A DNA stretch of 64,000 nucleotides from Candidatus Thorarchaeota archaeon (GTDB lineage Archaea; Asgardarchaeota; Thorarchaeia; Thorarchaeales; Thorarchaeaceae). The notes under the pieces were generated by a model that saw nothing but the letters and a program-made list of their open reading frames with translations, ran no database searches and was not told the DNA's origin. The DNA is taken from positions 15,985 to 79,984 of the forward strand of contig JAEOUN010000018.1 in NCBI GenBank assembly GCA_016839245.1, read 5' to 3'. Position numbers and translations under genes: made by a program. Positions 43,242-52,196 of the stretch are shown in pieces. Numbering within the stretch: the stretch's first letter is position 1; each line of letters begins with the position of its first letter.

Positions 43242-43286
43242 CCTTATAAGGCATAAGAGTGCATTCTAAAGCACTCTTAGGAGGAG
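43242..43286 (+). promoter_or_regulatory. TATA box, 8-bp palindrome and strong SD of the histone-like gene
   Basis: CCTTATAAGG (43242-43251) is a TATA-like element. AAGAGTGC (43255-43262) and GCACTCTT (43271-43278) form a perfect inverted repeat with an 8-bp spacer, overlapping the expected transcription start at ~43272. AGGAGGAG (43279-43286) then gives a strong ribosome-binding site 10 bp before ATG 43297. The palindrome is placed like an operator at the start site. Confidence 0.55.
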
Positions 43287-43296
43287 TGATATACCA

Positions 43297-43467
43297 ATGA
43301 GTTTTGTCGTTAAGAAAGCGATACAAGATTATGCAAAGAAAAAGAACCTCCAAGTCAGCGGTGATTTCTATGGAGCACTTGACAAGAAAATTGAGTTGCT
43401 TTTAGATCATGCTGTCAAGAGGACAAATGAGAACAAACGTAAGACACTCAAACCTTATGATTTGTAA
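43297..43467 (+). CDS. Minimal histone-fold (DUF1931-like) DNA-binding protein
   Basis: 56 residues starting MSFVVKKAIQDYAKKKNLQV. The sequence GDFYGALDKKIELLLDHAVKRTNENKRKTLKPYDL-like (split here: GDFYGALDKKIE, LLLDHAVKRTNEN, KRKTLKPYDL) matches the archaeal single histone-fold family in which 'V.DFY.ALD..V..LL..A..RA..N.RKT..P.DL' is invariant. The RKT and the paired D-L end are typical of the last histone helix. It should dimerise and bind DNA or act as a transcription modulator. The start is set by AGGAGGAG at the right spacing. This gene is shorter than a usual gene-call cut-off. Confidence 0.85.
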   Translation: MSFVVKKAIQDYAKKKNLQVSGDFYGALDKKIELLLDHAVKRTNENKRKTLKPYDL

Positions 43468-43490
43468 TCAAGCAGGTTTAGATGCCGGGA

Positions 43491-43525
43491 GTGGAAGTGT
43501 TACAGCTTCCACAACCTCTCTTTTT
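43491..43525 (+). terminator. Terminator after the histone-like gene
   Basis: GTGGAAG (43491-43497) and CTTCCAC (43506-43512) form a perfect 7-bp stem with an 8-nt loop, followed by a C/T stretch ending in TTTTT. It lies 24 bp after the TAA at 43467. Confidence 0.65.
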
Positions 43526-43590
43526 CATATCATCACTCTTATCAGTGAATCATATTGGAGCAGTAGTATAAAGTATTGGAGTAGCTCCTA

Positions 43591-44370
43591 TTGTATAGAG
43601 TCTGTTTAACTAATGATGATGGACCGAGAAGTGATGGATTACTTCGTCTTGCTGAAAAGTTGAGTAAAGATGTCGAACTTTTCGTAGTAGTCCCAGATGG
43701 CCAAAGAAGCGCTTCAGGCAAAGCTCTTACACTTAAGAATCCAATTAGAATTACAGAGCAACATCAACAGAATGGATATAGTTTTGTTTCTCATGATGGA
43801 GCGCCAGCAGATTCTGTAATTCTCGCAGAAGCATTTTATGAAAAGATAGATTTGGTCGTTTCAGGTCCAAATACGGGAGCCAATGTTGGATATCAAAGCA
43901 TGCTAACCAGTGGGACAGTCGGAGCTGCACTAGAAGCTGCAATTAGAGGAATACCAGCATTAGCAGTGTCACGAGAAGCAAAGCCAAATGAATGGTTCGA
44001 CTCAACAGGGGCAATCAGAGACTGCGATAAGGTATGCGATATAACAAAAGAGATTGTAATGAAAATCTTAGAAAAAGGGATGCCTGAAAAAATAGATTTA
44101 TTGAATCTGAATTTTCCTGTTGATATTTCAGAGGATAGCAAATTAGTGATAACAAAACCTTCGAAAATTCGGATGCATAATGAAGTCGAAAAAAGAGTCG
44201 ATCCCAATGGTCGTCCGTATTTTTGGTACTTGGGTATTGAGAAAACTCCACCAACAAATACTGATGCCTTTGAAGTGCTCATAAACAAGAATATTTCACT
44301 CTCACCAGTAATTTTAGAGTGGATTACTGATGATGATATCAGACGATTAGAAGATTTCATGAAGAAGTAA
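43591..44370 (+). CDS. surE: 5'/3'-nucleotidase SurE
   Basis: 259 residues, start TTG 43591. SurE signatures are present: the metal-binding LTNDDG at the N-terminus, VVVPDGQRSASGKALT, VVSGPNTGANVGYQSMLTSGTVGAALEA, GIPALAVSRE, and a C-terminal DAFEVL strand. It dephosphorylates nucleoside monophosphates with a divalent metal in the cytoplasm. It is preceded by the histone-like gene on the same strand but separated from it by a terminator. Convergent overlap of 14 bp with the HypE-like gene. Confidence 0.95.
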   Translation: MYRVCLTNDDGPRSDGLLRLAEKLSKDVELFVVVPDGQRSASGKALTLKNPIRITEQHQQNGYSFVSHDGAPADSVILAEAFYEKIDLVVSGPNTGANVGYQSMLTSGTVGAALEAAIRGIPALAVSREAKPNEWFDSTGAIRDCDKVCDITKEIVMKILEKGMPEKIDLLNLNFPVDISEDSKLVITKPSKIRMHNEVEKRVDPNGRPYFWYLGIEKTPPTNTDAFEVLINKNISLSPVILEWITDDDIRRLEDFMKK

Positions 44371-45367
44371 CTTTCTTCAAAGCAGTCCAGAGTGCGTCTG
44401 TTTTGGGTCTTGTTAAATCAATATACTGTCCGTCTTTTCGAACTTTTCGATAATTTGTATCCTCTTTCATAGTTCCAATGATTCTACAGCCTATACCAAT
44501 AGATTCCAAGGTATTTATGACATCATTGGAATGCTTGTTATCGCAGCAAATTAACATGCATCCACTGCTAATGAGCTCTAAGGGATTAACATCCAAAATT
44601 TCACAAATTCTACTTGTGCTTTCAGCTATTGGAATTGAGGCGTAATCAATTTCGACACCTACTCCACTGGCATCGCATAGTTCATGAATCCCATTAGCAA
44701 TTCCACCCTCTGTTGGGTCGTGCATTGCACTAACAAATCCTGTCCTAAAAGCTGCAACACCTTCTTTAACAACACTAATCTGTCCACGCATATTCTTTGC
44801 TTGCTGAAGAATGGTCCTATCCAAATATTGTGATAAAAAGGAATAACCTTCAGTTGCCAGAATTGAAGTTCCTTCTGGAGCAACAGTTTTTGTCATAATG
44901 ATGTCATTACTAGAACGCGCATCATGAGAAGTGACATATTTCCCAATATCAGCCATTCCAATCATGAATCCAGCAACAATGGGTTGTTTGATTCTTTCAG
45001 TTATTTCTGAATGACCACCCACGACTGCAATACCCAGCTGTTTAGAAGCTTCATCAATTTGCTCCATGATGGCACCCAAATCCTCGGGTTTGTAACCATA
45101 TGGTATCATGACTGTAGCTAGGAACCATCTTGGAGAAACACCAAATGTGGCAATATCATTTGCATTTGCGTGGACAGCAAGCCATCCAACATCCTCAATT
45201 GCACCAGTTATAGGATCAGTTGCTGCAACAATAACCTTGTCGCCTATTTGGATGAGCGCTGCATCTTCGCCAAGACCAGGACCTAGTAAAACGTCAGGAT
45301 CTTTGATTCCAAGATTAGCGTAGACAATGCTCTCTAAGATTTCTGGAGGTACTTTACCTGGTTCCAT
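44357..45367 (-). CDS. AIR synthase-related/HypE-like protein
   Basis: 336 residues. PurM/HypE-type ATP-binding motifs are seen: GPGLGEDAALIQIGD, the Asp/Gly in ATDPITGA, the VHANANDIATFGVSPRWF helix, GGHSEIT and MHDPTEGGIANGIHEL. The C-terminal Cys-Thr-type end that HypE needs for cyanylation is not present (it ends KKVTSS), so this is likely the HypE-like branch without that role or an AIR synthase-related enzyme. Neighbour SurE is a nucleotidase. Substrate unknown. Confidence 0.7.
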   Translation of the reverse strand: MEPGKVPPEILESIVYANLGIKDPDVLLGPGLGEDAALIQIGDKVIVAATDPITGAIEDVGWLAVHANANDIATFGVSPRWFLATVMIPYGYKPEDLGAIMEQIDEASKQLGIAVVGGHSEITERIKQPIVAGFMIGMADIGKYVTSHDARSSNDIIMTKTVAPEGTSILATEGYSFLSQYLDRTILQQAKNMRGQISVVKEGVAAFRTGFVSAMHDPTEGGIANGIHELCDASGVGVEIDYASIPIAESTSRICEILDVNPLELISSGCMLICCDNKHSNDVINTLESIGIGCRIIGTMKEDTNYRKVRKDGQYIDLTRPKTDALWTALKKVTSS

Positions 45368-45544
45368 TCATAATATTCTCCTTAGAGGTGCGCATACAGC
45401 TTGTGCCTAATGCATGAAAAGCAAATTCATAGAAACCTGTGTTAGGCTCTCCTCGCTCACTATGACAGAAGGCATCTATCAGCTATATGCGCAAACTAAT
45501 GATTAAGACTTCGTTAATAATCTAATCGAGTTTGCAATTTTCTA

Positions 45545-46972
45545 CTAAGAGGGCAGGTAGGACTCAACAGCTCGCAGATCCTCTTCACGAAGTCTCGACT
45601 TGGAATGTTGAGATTGTAGCAGGACTCCTAATATTGACTTTTCTTTCAATAATTCCTTTGATAGGTAAGCTCGACCTCCGCCAGATCTAGCTACCACATA
45701 AGCACCAAATGACTTTCTGAACTCATCAACAGCGAGAATAGTTTCCAGAGGATCTTCTAATCCCTCCTTTCTGGTCCTTAACATTGCAGCTAACTCAAGG
45801 GCCTCATGATATGGACGTTTAAGAAACTGTGACCATTTGACTTGCTCGTAATCGACATTTATTGCCGCTAGACGAACGTGAATCTTCCTTAATAATCGAG
45901 ATGTTCGAATAAGGTCTTGAAGGGGAGTATATTGTTCTTCACCAGGACTAGCTGATTGTGCAAGTGGAATATTTGGCGAAAAATCTGAGATTATGATAAT
46001 CAATGGTTCAACATCTCTATTCCTCATACGTTCTCTGCGTATGGAGTCAATCGCTTTTCGTAGTGCATCTGCAAGCGGTGTCAAGCCCGATAATTTCAAT
46101 CTTCCAAGAGCACGATAGATCTTATTCCAGTTGGTAGTAGGAACTTGAATCTCAACTGCACCACTGTCTTTAAAGGCAATAATACCAGTCCTATCTTTTG
46201 AGCCTCTAGTTTCTCGTTCAATTCTCTCTAAGAGTTGTCTAACTTGTTCCATACTCCCTTTCATAGAGAGACTAACATCGATCACAAGGATGATTGTTAG
46301 AGGCGTTTTTCCTGTGAATACACTTTCACGGATGTCTTCCCTCTTGATACGAATTGGCAATTCTGTAGTCTTTCCAATTCTAGAGATGGCAGCCATTATT
46401 GTGGAAGGCAGATGGATACTTCCAATCTCTCTATGTGGAATTCTTGATCGAATAGGTCGACCTATCTTCAATGTATCAGAAGCTTTCAGAGAACCCATAG
46501 CACGGGAGCTAACTCTTTTGTTGATCCAAGCACAGGAGGTTACCTTTGAACGAATCATAGCTCGTTGCTGTAATTTGTCCAAGTCAAAAATTGCTTCTCC
46601 TGAATCAATATCAGGTAATTTTATGAAAAAAGTATCATCAAGTCCAAAGGGAGCTTCACGTATGTCTGATTTTGGTCCTGTTATTAAATTGGGTTTCTCA
46701 GGTCCATAAGGCCTAGTTGCGAGACACCATTCATCACCAGGTTCAGGTTCAGCCATACCAGGCTCGACTGTATCAATTCCAGCAGCAGGACCTCCAGAAC
46801 GACGGGTCATCACTTCAAGCCACTTACGGACTAGTTTTGTAATAAGTGGCACGAAAATAATTGTATCAATAATCAATGCTATTGGTGGAGGAAATTGCAG
46901 AACCCAAGCGCCAAAAAACCAGTTGATTGGACTCAGAAAAATCCAAGCACCATAGATGAAGATGACAACCAT
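45545..46972 (-). CDS. Membrane-anchored VWA-domain protein (ChlD/CobT-like)
   Basis: 475 residues. The N-terminus has two hydrophobic segments (VVIFIYGAWIFLSPINWFF and PPIALIIDTIIFVPLI) anchoring it to the membrane. The MIDAS motif of a von Willebrand A domain lies at about residue 227 (VIDVSLSMKGS), followed by KDRTGIIAF and LIIIISDFSP. The family is the D subunit of AAA+ chelatase-type machines. The AAA+ partner gene lies 47 bp upstream on the same strand. No ChlH/CobN large subunit is nearby, so a metal-chelatase reaction cannot be asserted; a MoxR-type protein-remodelling role is as likely. Confidence 0.75.
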   Translation of the reverse strand: MVVIFIYGAWIFLSPINWFFGAWVLQFPPPIALIIDTIIFVPLITKLVRKWLEVMTRRSGGPAAGIDTVEPGMAEPEPGDEWCLATRPYGPEKPNLITGPKSDIREAPFGLDDTFFIKLPDIDSGEAIFDLDKLQQRAMIRSKVTSCAWINKRVSSRAMGSLKASDTLKIGRPIRSRIPHREIGSIHLPSTIMAAISRIGKTTELPIRIKREDIRESVFTGKTPLTIILVIDVSLSMKGSMEQVRQLLERIERETRGSKDRTGIIAFKDSGAVEIQVPTTNWNKIYRALGRLKLSGLTPLADALRKAIDSIRRERMRNRDVEPLIIIISDFSPNIPLAQSASPGEEQYTPLQDLIRTSRLLRKIHVRLAAINVDYEQVKWSQFLKRPYHEALELAAMLRTRKEGLEDPLETILAVDEFRKSFGAYVVARSGGGRAYLSKELLKEKSILGVLLQSQHSKSRLREEDLRAVESYLPS

Positions 46973-47019
46973 GATTACAGCACAGAGGGTTCCTTTTATT
47001 GAATCACCATGAGGATTTC

Positions 47020-48219
47020 TTACTCCTTTCGTGCTTTTTTTTTTCCTTCCTGACGTCCATATTGAGCAAAGCTAGATTGGCTTCCAAACCGCCCGCCGCT
47101 TAACCGTTCTCCTTTTTCTCCAGCCTTTTCTTCCTCAGAAGGCACTTCTGTGGGGGATCTACGCCGGTCTTTCTTACTTGTTACCTCTAATGCTTTTGTG
47201 ATTGCTCTATCAATGTCATCAGAAGAAGGTGGTTCTAAGAGACCTCCTCTTCGTGTCCTATGGCTCAGCGTCAATTGTGAGGCAATCTTCATGTCATCCA
47301 AAGAAACCTCAGTCTTTCCTTGGAGAGCAGCATGAGTTATGGCAGTCTTACTTATCACAATATCTGGCCGTACACCGTCCACTTCAAGTGCGTCGCATGC
47401 CATAGCAATAGCACGAAGATGAGAATCAGGAAGAACTACTTTATCAAGTAACGATTTTGCATGAGTGATTTGATCTCTAAGCTCATTCTGAGCTGCGGAC
47501 CATTGCTCTCGAAAAGCTTCAGGATTACCCTCAAATTCCAGATTGTGACGTACGAGTTCCATTCTGTCCTCGATAGAGTACCGTGAACCAACTGCAACAT
47601 GTAGAGCAAATCTATCGAGTAATTGTGGACGCAACTCACCTTCTTCAGGATTCATCGTGCCAATTAAGACAAAGTCAGAAGGATGAGAAACTGAAATGCC
47701 TTCCCGTTCTATTGTGTTTATCTTCGTTGCTGCTGCATCCAAGAGGTCGTCCACAAGATGATCGGGTAGTAGATTTACCTCATCAACATAGAGAACATTT
47801 TGATTTGCTTCAGCGAGGATGCCTGTTTTTAGAGCTTGAATTCCCTGCTGCAAGATTTGTTCGATGTCAAGAGATCCAATCAATCGATCCTCAGTCGTTG
47901 AGAGGGGGAGATTTATGACTCGCATTTTTCGCCTGCCAGATTTGAGCTTCTCACCATTGAGGATTTTATTGCGACATTCATCACAATAGAAATCTGGAGT
48001 TGTTGGATTACATCCAAACCTGCAATCATCGATTATATCAACATCAGGGAGAAGATCTGCTAAAGCACGTACAGCAGTCGTTTTTCCAGTCCCTTTTGGA
48101 CCAGAAATCAGGACACCACCGATGCGAGGATTAATGCCATTTAAAATGAGGGCCAGCTTTAGCTTTTCTAATCCAACAATTGCAGAGAATGGCATTGTTG
48201 TTCGTTTCAGCTCGCCCAA
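47020..48219 (-). CDS. AAA+ ATPase, ChlI/BchI-like, with zinc-like cysteine insert
   Basis: 399 residues. Walker A is [14 protein letters not shown], Walker B is [11 protein letters not shown], and ChlI-specific stretches are [34 protein letters not shown] and [18 protein letters not shown]. Near residue 70 it has the insert [21 protein letters not shown] with four Cys, a likely zinc site. The C-terminal tail is basic and disordered ([12 protein letters not shown]...KKKARKE). It partners with the VWA gene downstream; together they resemble Mg-chelatase I/D. The start may be ATG at residue 9 ([12 protein letters not shown]). Confidence 0.85.
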   Translation of the reverse strand: MGELKRTTMPFSAIVGLEKLKLALILNGINPRIGGVLISGPKGTGKTTAVRALADLLPDVDIIDDCRFGCNPTTPDFYCDECRNKILNGEKLKSGRRKMRVINLPLSTTEDRLIGSLDIEQILQQGIQALKTGILAEANQNVLYVDEVNLLPDHLVDDLLDAAATKINTIEREGISVSHPSDFVLIGTMNPEEGELRPQLLDRFALHVAVGSRYSIEDRMELVRHNLEFEGNPEAFREQWSAAQNELRDQITHAKSLLDKVVLPDSHLRAIAMACDALEVDGVRPDIVISKTAITHAALQGKTEVSLDDMKIASQLTLSHRTRRGGLLEPPSSDDIDRAITKALEVTSKKDRRRSPTEVPSEEEKAGEKGERLSGGRFGSQSSFAQYGRQEGKKKARKE

Positions 48220-48340
48220 GAAGATTCACACCTATTTATTCACACAATAATCAGGAACAGCGATAAATAAGGGTGTCCATTCAATCAATACTACATGCTT
48301 ATTTGGAAGTGCGCGAATCTACAATGTGTCGAGATATTAG

Positions 48341-49507
48341 GTGGACAAGTTGATTTCTTACATATCACACCTCGAATGCCCCCAATGCAGGCGGAAACAT
48401 TCTGCAGACACTATCAAGACTTATTGTGTGTGTGGAAGTCCATTACTTGCAGTGTATGATATGGCAGGGATTCAAGAGGAAGTTGCGTCAGGACAATTTC
48501 CCTCTGATATGAATTCAATGTGGAGATACTCTCAACTTCTTCCAGTTAAATCGCCATCGTTTATTATCAGTCTTGGAGAAGGGTGGACTCCTTTGCTTCT
48601 ATCAAGGCATTTAGGCAAACATCTTGGACTACGAATGTTAAGGATAAAAGACGAATCACAAAATCCGACAGGTAGTTTCAAAGATCGTGGACTTTGTACT
48701 GCGATATCCAAGAATTTGGAACTGGGTGCAAAAGCATTTGCGTTGCCATCTGCAGGAAATGCAGCAATATCAACAAGTGCATATTGTGCTGCAGCAGATG
48801 TACCATCGAACGTTTTTATGCCTGAGGATACTCCTGAGCCTTTCTTTGAAGCTTGTAAGTTGTATGGGGCAGAGATTTTTAGAGTGCCTGGAACAATCTC
48901 TGATGCAGGAAATGAGATGAGAAAAAGAAATGGGAATTGGATGGATCTATCAACCACTAAGGAACCATATCGTGTTGAAGGAAAGAAAACGATAGGGTTC
49001 GAAATTTCTGAACAGATGGGATGGGATGTACCAGATGCGATTATTTGTCCGACTGGCGGGGGAACTGCAATTCTCGGAATTTCAAAAGCATTCGATGAAC
49101 TAGAATCATTGGGAATGATTGGGGATAAGCGACCTCGCATGTACGCAGCGCAAAGTGGAGGATGCGCACCTATTGTGAGAGCGATTGAGAAAGGAATGGA
49201 CGATATCGAACCTTGGATAAATGGAAACACTAAGGCGTTGGGGCTCCGCGTTCCAAACCCGTTTGCCAGTCGATTAATCCTTAGTGTCATTAGAAACTCA
49301 GGAGGCGGAGCAGTAGCAGTAGCAGAACAGGATATTGAACCAATTAGGAGAATGACTGGAAAATTCGAGGGATTAGATATTAGCCCAGAGAGTGCAGTTG
49401 GAATTGCTGGACTGCATAACTTAATTGAATCTGGTGCTATTGATTATGATGAAGAGATTGTTTTATTGAATACAGGAGCAGGATATCGCTATACTAATAT
49501 TAGATAG
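48341..49507 (+). CDS. thrC: Threonine synthase
   Basis: 388 residues, start GTG 48341. The N-terminal zinc-knuckle CPQCRRK...CVCGSPLL is typical of archaeal threonine synthase. The PLP lysine lies in PTGSFKDRG, followed by LPSAGNAAISTSAYCA and the phosphate cup in CPTGGGTAILGISKA. It ends YTNIR. It converts phosphohomoserine to threonine. Length and motifs fit the archaeal clade, though the related cysteate synthase family is an alternative in some methanogens. Divergent from the AAA+ ATPase gene. Confidence 0.9.
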   Translation: MDKLISYISHLECPQCRRKHSADTIKTYCVCGSPLLAVYDMAGIQEEVASGQFPSDMNSMWRYSQLLPVKSPSFIISLGEGWTPLLLSRHLGKHLGLRMLRIKDESQNPTGSFKDRGLCTAISKNLELGAKAFALPSAGNAAISTSAYCAAADVPSNVFMPEDTPEPFFEACKLYGAEIFRVPGTISDAGNEMRKRNGNWMDLSTTKEPYRVEGKKTIGFEISEQMGWDVPDAIICPTGGGTAILGISKAFDELESLGMIGDKRPRMYAAQSGGCAPIVRAIEKGMDDIEPWINGNTKALGLRVPNPFASRLILSVIRNSGGGAVAVAEQDIEPIRRMTGKFEGLDISPESAVGIAGLHNLIESGAIDYDEEIVLLNTGAGYRYTNIR

Positions 49508-49571
49508 AATCATCCCCGTAAACATCATTATTAATAACTATCTGGCAGAGAGTCTGAGTATCACAAATACA

Positions 49572-50741
49572 ATGGGGGTTCCTCAAATCAAAGAAAAAAC
49601 AACTGACAATAATCAATTCCATAGTGTTAGAGAATCCCTTGTTGCTGGAAAGACAGAATTTACAATATTTGGAATCTTAATTATATTATATTTCTATTCT
49701 AGATTCTCTGGATTTGATCCTAGCATTGTATTAATTCTGGGGTTCGCCGTTGGTATATGGCTTGCTTTTCGACCATCTGAATGGGCTGTAGAAGGTTTTG
49801 AAAGCGCCGCAGGACATCTTGGTTACACTGCGTATATGGCAGGAATGCTTTCAAGTCTGGCAAGCAATATGCCGGAAGCAGTGATTAGTGGAATAGCGGC
49901 ATATAATGGATGGATAAGTAATCGTTCTGAGCTTTTAGATATTGCAATACTCTCGGTTTTGATAGCAGCCGGATTCAATATGCTTCTTCTTGGATTGACA
50001 ATCATTATTTCGACTAAAGGTGCTCCAGACATGGATGTACCGGAAGAGGCAATCAAAAAAGATTCAGTTCTGATTAGGTGGACAATTGTTGCTCTCATCA
50101 GTATGTTTGCCTTAGGCATTCTCGATATGGCAGGTCCTAATCCTCCTACCGATCCTAAATTCCCAGCAATTGCAGCCTTTGTCTTATTTCTGTCATATAT
50201 CATATATTCATGGGCACTTGCTACTGGAGGTGTTGCAGAGAACTCACCAAAAGCTGACCCGAATCATAGCAAAAGGAGTGCTCTAGTTCTTACTTTGATT
50301 GGACTTGGAGGAATATTCCTTGCTGGTGAGGTTCTAACAAATTCAGTTGAAATCTTGTTAGACGAATATAGTCTGGTGATTAATAGTTTTGGCATAAATC
50401 ATGTGGCAATTGCGGCGTTCATTCTAGGCGCAGCAGGAGCATTGCCTGAACATGGTATAGCTTTGATTGCTGCTACAAAAGGAAAAATTGGAATTGCTGT
50501 TGGAAATCTTATCGGAGGAGTCCTGCAGATTGTACTTCTTGTGATGGGTGGAATTGGAATGATAGTTCTAATACCCCTTGATAGATATGTGCTGTTTCAG
50601 ATAATTATCATTGCAGGAAGTCTCTGGTTTCTCAAACGAGCAATTGCAGATGATCATCGGTTGGACTTTTTTGAAGGAGCAATGATTATTCTATTGCAAA
50701 TCTATGTATTTGTCTTACTAATTACTGGGACGCCTATATGA
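49572..50741 (+). CDS. Cation/Ca2+ exchanger (CaCA)-type membrane protein
   Basis: 389 residues with about 11 transmembrane helices. The two alpha-repeats of the sodium/calcium exchanger family are recognisable: SSLASNMPEAVISGIAAYNG in the first half and GAAGALPEHGIALIAATKGK plus AVGNLIGGVLQ in the second, with the key acidic residue in each (PEA / PEH). The loop PNPPTDPKFP precedes the second half. It should exchange Na+ or H+ for Ca2+ or another cation. The stop overlaps the SerB-like stop convergently by 8 bp. Confidence 0.8.
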   Translation: MGVPQIKEKTTDNNQFHSVRESLVAGKTEFTIFGILIILYFYSRFSGFDPSIVLILGFAVGIWLAFRPSEWAVEGFESAAGHLGYTAYMAGMLSSLASNMPEAVISGIAAYNGWISNRSELLDIAILSVLIAAGFNMLLLGLTIIISTKGAPDMDVPEEAIKKDSVLIRWTIVALISMFALGILDMAGPNPPTDPKFPAIAAFVLFLSYIIYSWALATGGVAENSPKADPNHSKRSALVLTLIGLGGIFLAGEVLTNSVEILLDEYSLVINSFGINHVAIAAFILGAAGALPEHGIALIAATKGKIGIAVGNLIGGVLQIVLLVMGGIGMIVLIPLDRYVLFQIIIIAGSLWFLKRAIADDHRLDFFEGAMIILLQIYVFVLLITGTPI

Positions 50742-51366
50742 TATAAGGTATGATTGCTCTAAGGTCATTTTCGCGGATAACAACATCTGCTGATTTAGCC
50801 ACTTCATCCTCTTTTGGATTGAAAGCAATAGATAGACCAACAATTTTGAACACACTCAAATCATTACGTCCATCACCAACAAATGCAGTATTTTGAAGTG
50901 AAACGTTGAAGTGCTCAAGAATTGTATGAATATGTTGATCCTTATCAGCCCAGCCCACAACATTCTCAACAACACCTAGTAGCTTTCCGTCTTTATGTAG
51001 AAGTCGATTTGTTAAAACAAAGTCAATTCCTACTCTTTTAGCAATACTTTCTGCCATGACATCAAGACCTCCTGATAGGATAGCGGTTTTTACTCCATGT
51101 TTGTTAAGAGAGTCAATCGCTTCTTTAGCCCCAGGAACTAATTTCGTATTATTGACCGCATCTATCACAACTGAAATTGGTTGACCAGTCCAGAGAGCAG
51201 CATCTAAATCAGACCATTGTTTGTAGTCAATATCTCCTGCAAAATATTGGTCAAAGTAGATACGTCCTTCTTTTGTCGTGTTAAAAAGCTCATGCAATCT
51301 CCACCAGATACTGCTATGCTGGGTGAGAGTTCCATCAACGTCGAAAACAACTAACCTGATATCCAA
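50734..51366 (-). CDS. SerB-like HAD phosphatase
   Basis: 210 residues. HAD motifs: VVFDVDGTLT (I), AILSGGLDVM (II, Ser), the Lys in WADKDQHI (III) and FVGDGRNDLSVFKIVGLSIAFNP (IV), which together match phosphoserine phosphatase SerB. The cap region is short (KEGRIYFDQYFAGDIDYKQW). It likely releases serine from phosphoserine; threonine synthase is nearby. Other HAD substrates remain possible. Confidence 0.8.
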   Translation of the reverse strand: MDIRLVVFDVDGTLTQHSSIWWRLHELFNTTKEGRIYFDQYFAGDIDYKQWSDLDAALWTGQPISVVIDAVNNTKLVPGAKEAIDSLNKHGVKTAILSGGLDVMAESIAKRVGIDFVLTNRLLHKDGKLLGVVENVVGWADKDQHIHTILEHFNVSLQNTAFVGDGRNDLSVFKIVGLSIAFNPKEDEVAKSADVVIRENDLRAIIPYII

Positions 51367-51408
51367 TACTAATTACACCTATTATAAAGTCTGAATAATA
51401 AACTAGGA

Positions 51409-52074
51409 TTAACCTTCAGCCTCTCTTTCGCGTTCCTCACGTGCTTCCTTCTCCAAATCGGCAAGAAGGTCATCGATTCTTTTTTCCCCAGCTTTCTCAG
51501 CTGTTCGCTCGGCAGGTCCTTTTTTCTCCTCGATTTCAAGAGGGGGTAGAACGCCCTCTTTCTCTAGTAATACTTCAGCTTCCATCGCATCTAGTTGTCG
51601 ATCTATCCGTTCTTCCATCTCAACAGTGGAATCAGTACCTGAAAGATCCTCAGATAATAATTCACCAGCGATAGAAATATGCTCAAATGATTCAGAAAGC
51701 TTGTCTAATTGCATTTGAATCTCTTCAGGACTAAGCAGTGATCGTGCTTCAGTAAGCGCATCATTTGCAATAGTAAAGGCTCTAAGTACTTCAGATTGAG
51801 TCTTTGCTTCTTCAAGATTAAGTAGAGCTGTTTCTAATGTTAGTAATTGTTGAGAATATCTTCCTTTTCGATTCTCTAAATCCACCACAATACTAAGATG
51901 TGAACGAGCAAGGGAGCGATTTCCCTTGGACATTGCATCCTTTGCAGACTTCTGCTCTTCAGTCATCCTTGTTTCGAGTCTTCTAATTCTGAGGGTCAAT
52001 GCATTCATTGTACCCTTCATTTCAAGAATTCCACGTTCTGTGTCGACTTTTTTCTTCCCACTTAGAAAACCCAT
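51409..52074 (-). CDS. ESCRT-III/Snf7-family protein
   Basis: 221 residues from ATG 52074 (MGFLSGKKKVD); ATG 52086 is also open. A short basic N-terminus is followed by the long-helix Snf7 hairpin: ALTLRIRRLETRMTEEQKSA, MSKGNRSLARSHLSI, LENRKGRYSQQLLTLETALLNLEEA, then SEVLRAFTIANDALTEARSL and EIQMQLDKLSESFEHISIAGELLSE. This order and spacing matches eukaryotic CHMP4/Vps20/32 proteins. The acidic C-terminus has DSTVEMEERIDRQLDAMEAEVL, a Pro-Pro segment VLPPLEIEE and KRIDDLLADLEKE, the latter MIM1-like. It polymerises on membranes in scission. No Vps4 is adjacent, so it may be a paralogue outside the main ESCRT cluster. Confidence 0.75.
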   Translation of the reverse strand: MGFLSGKKKVDTERGILEMKGTMNALTLRIRRLETRMTEEQKSAKDAMSKGNRSLARSHLSIVVDLENRKGRYSQQLLTLETALLNLEEAKTQSEVLRAFTIANDALTEARSLLSPEEIQMQLDKLSESFEHISIAGELLSEDLSGTDSTVEMEERIDRQLDAMEAEVLLEKEGVLPPLEIEEKKGPAERTAEKAGEKRIDDLLADLEKEAREEREREAEG

Positions 52075-52196
52075 GAAGACCACCATTATGAGTTACTGAC
52101 TATATCTACCTCAGTAGTTGAACAATTTAAGGTATTGCAAGACCTAGTTCACAAGAAAGATATAGTGTTCTGGCTGACTTGTAAACTGATTCTACT

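Noticed and set aside
49572..50741. Possible fusion of the exchanger with the SerB-like gene
   Set aside because: They are on opposite strands and only overlap at their stops by 8 bp.
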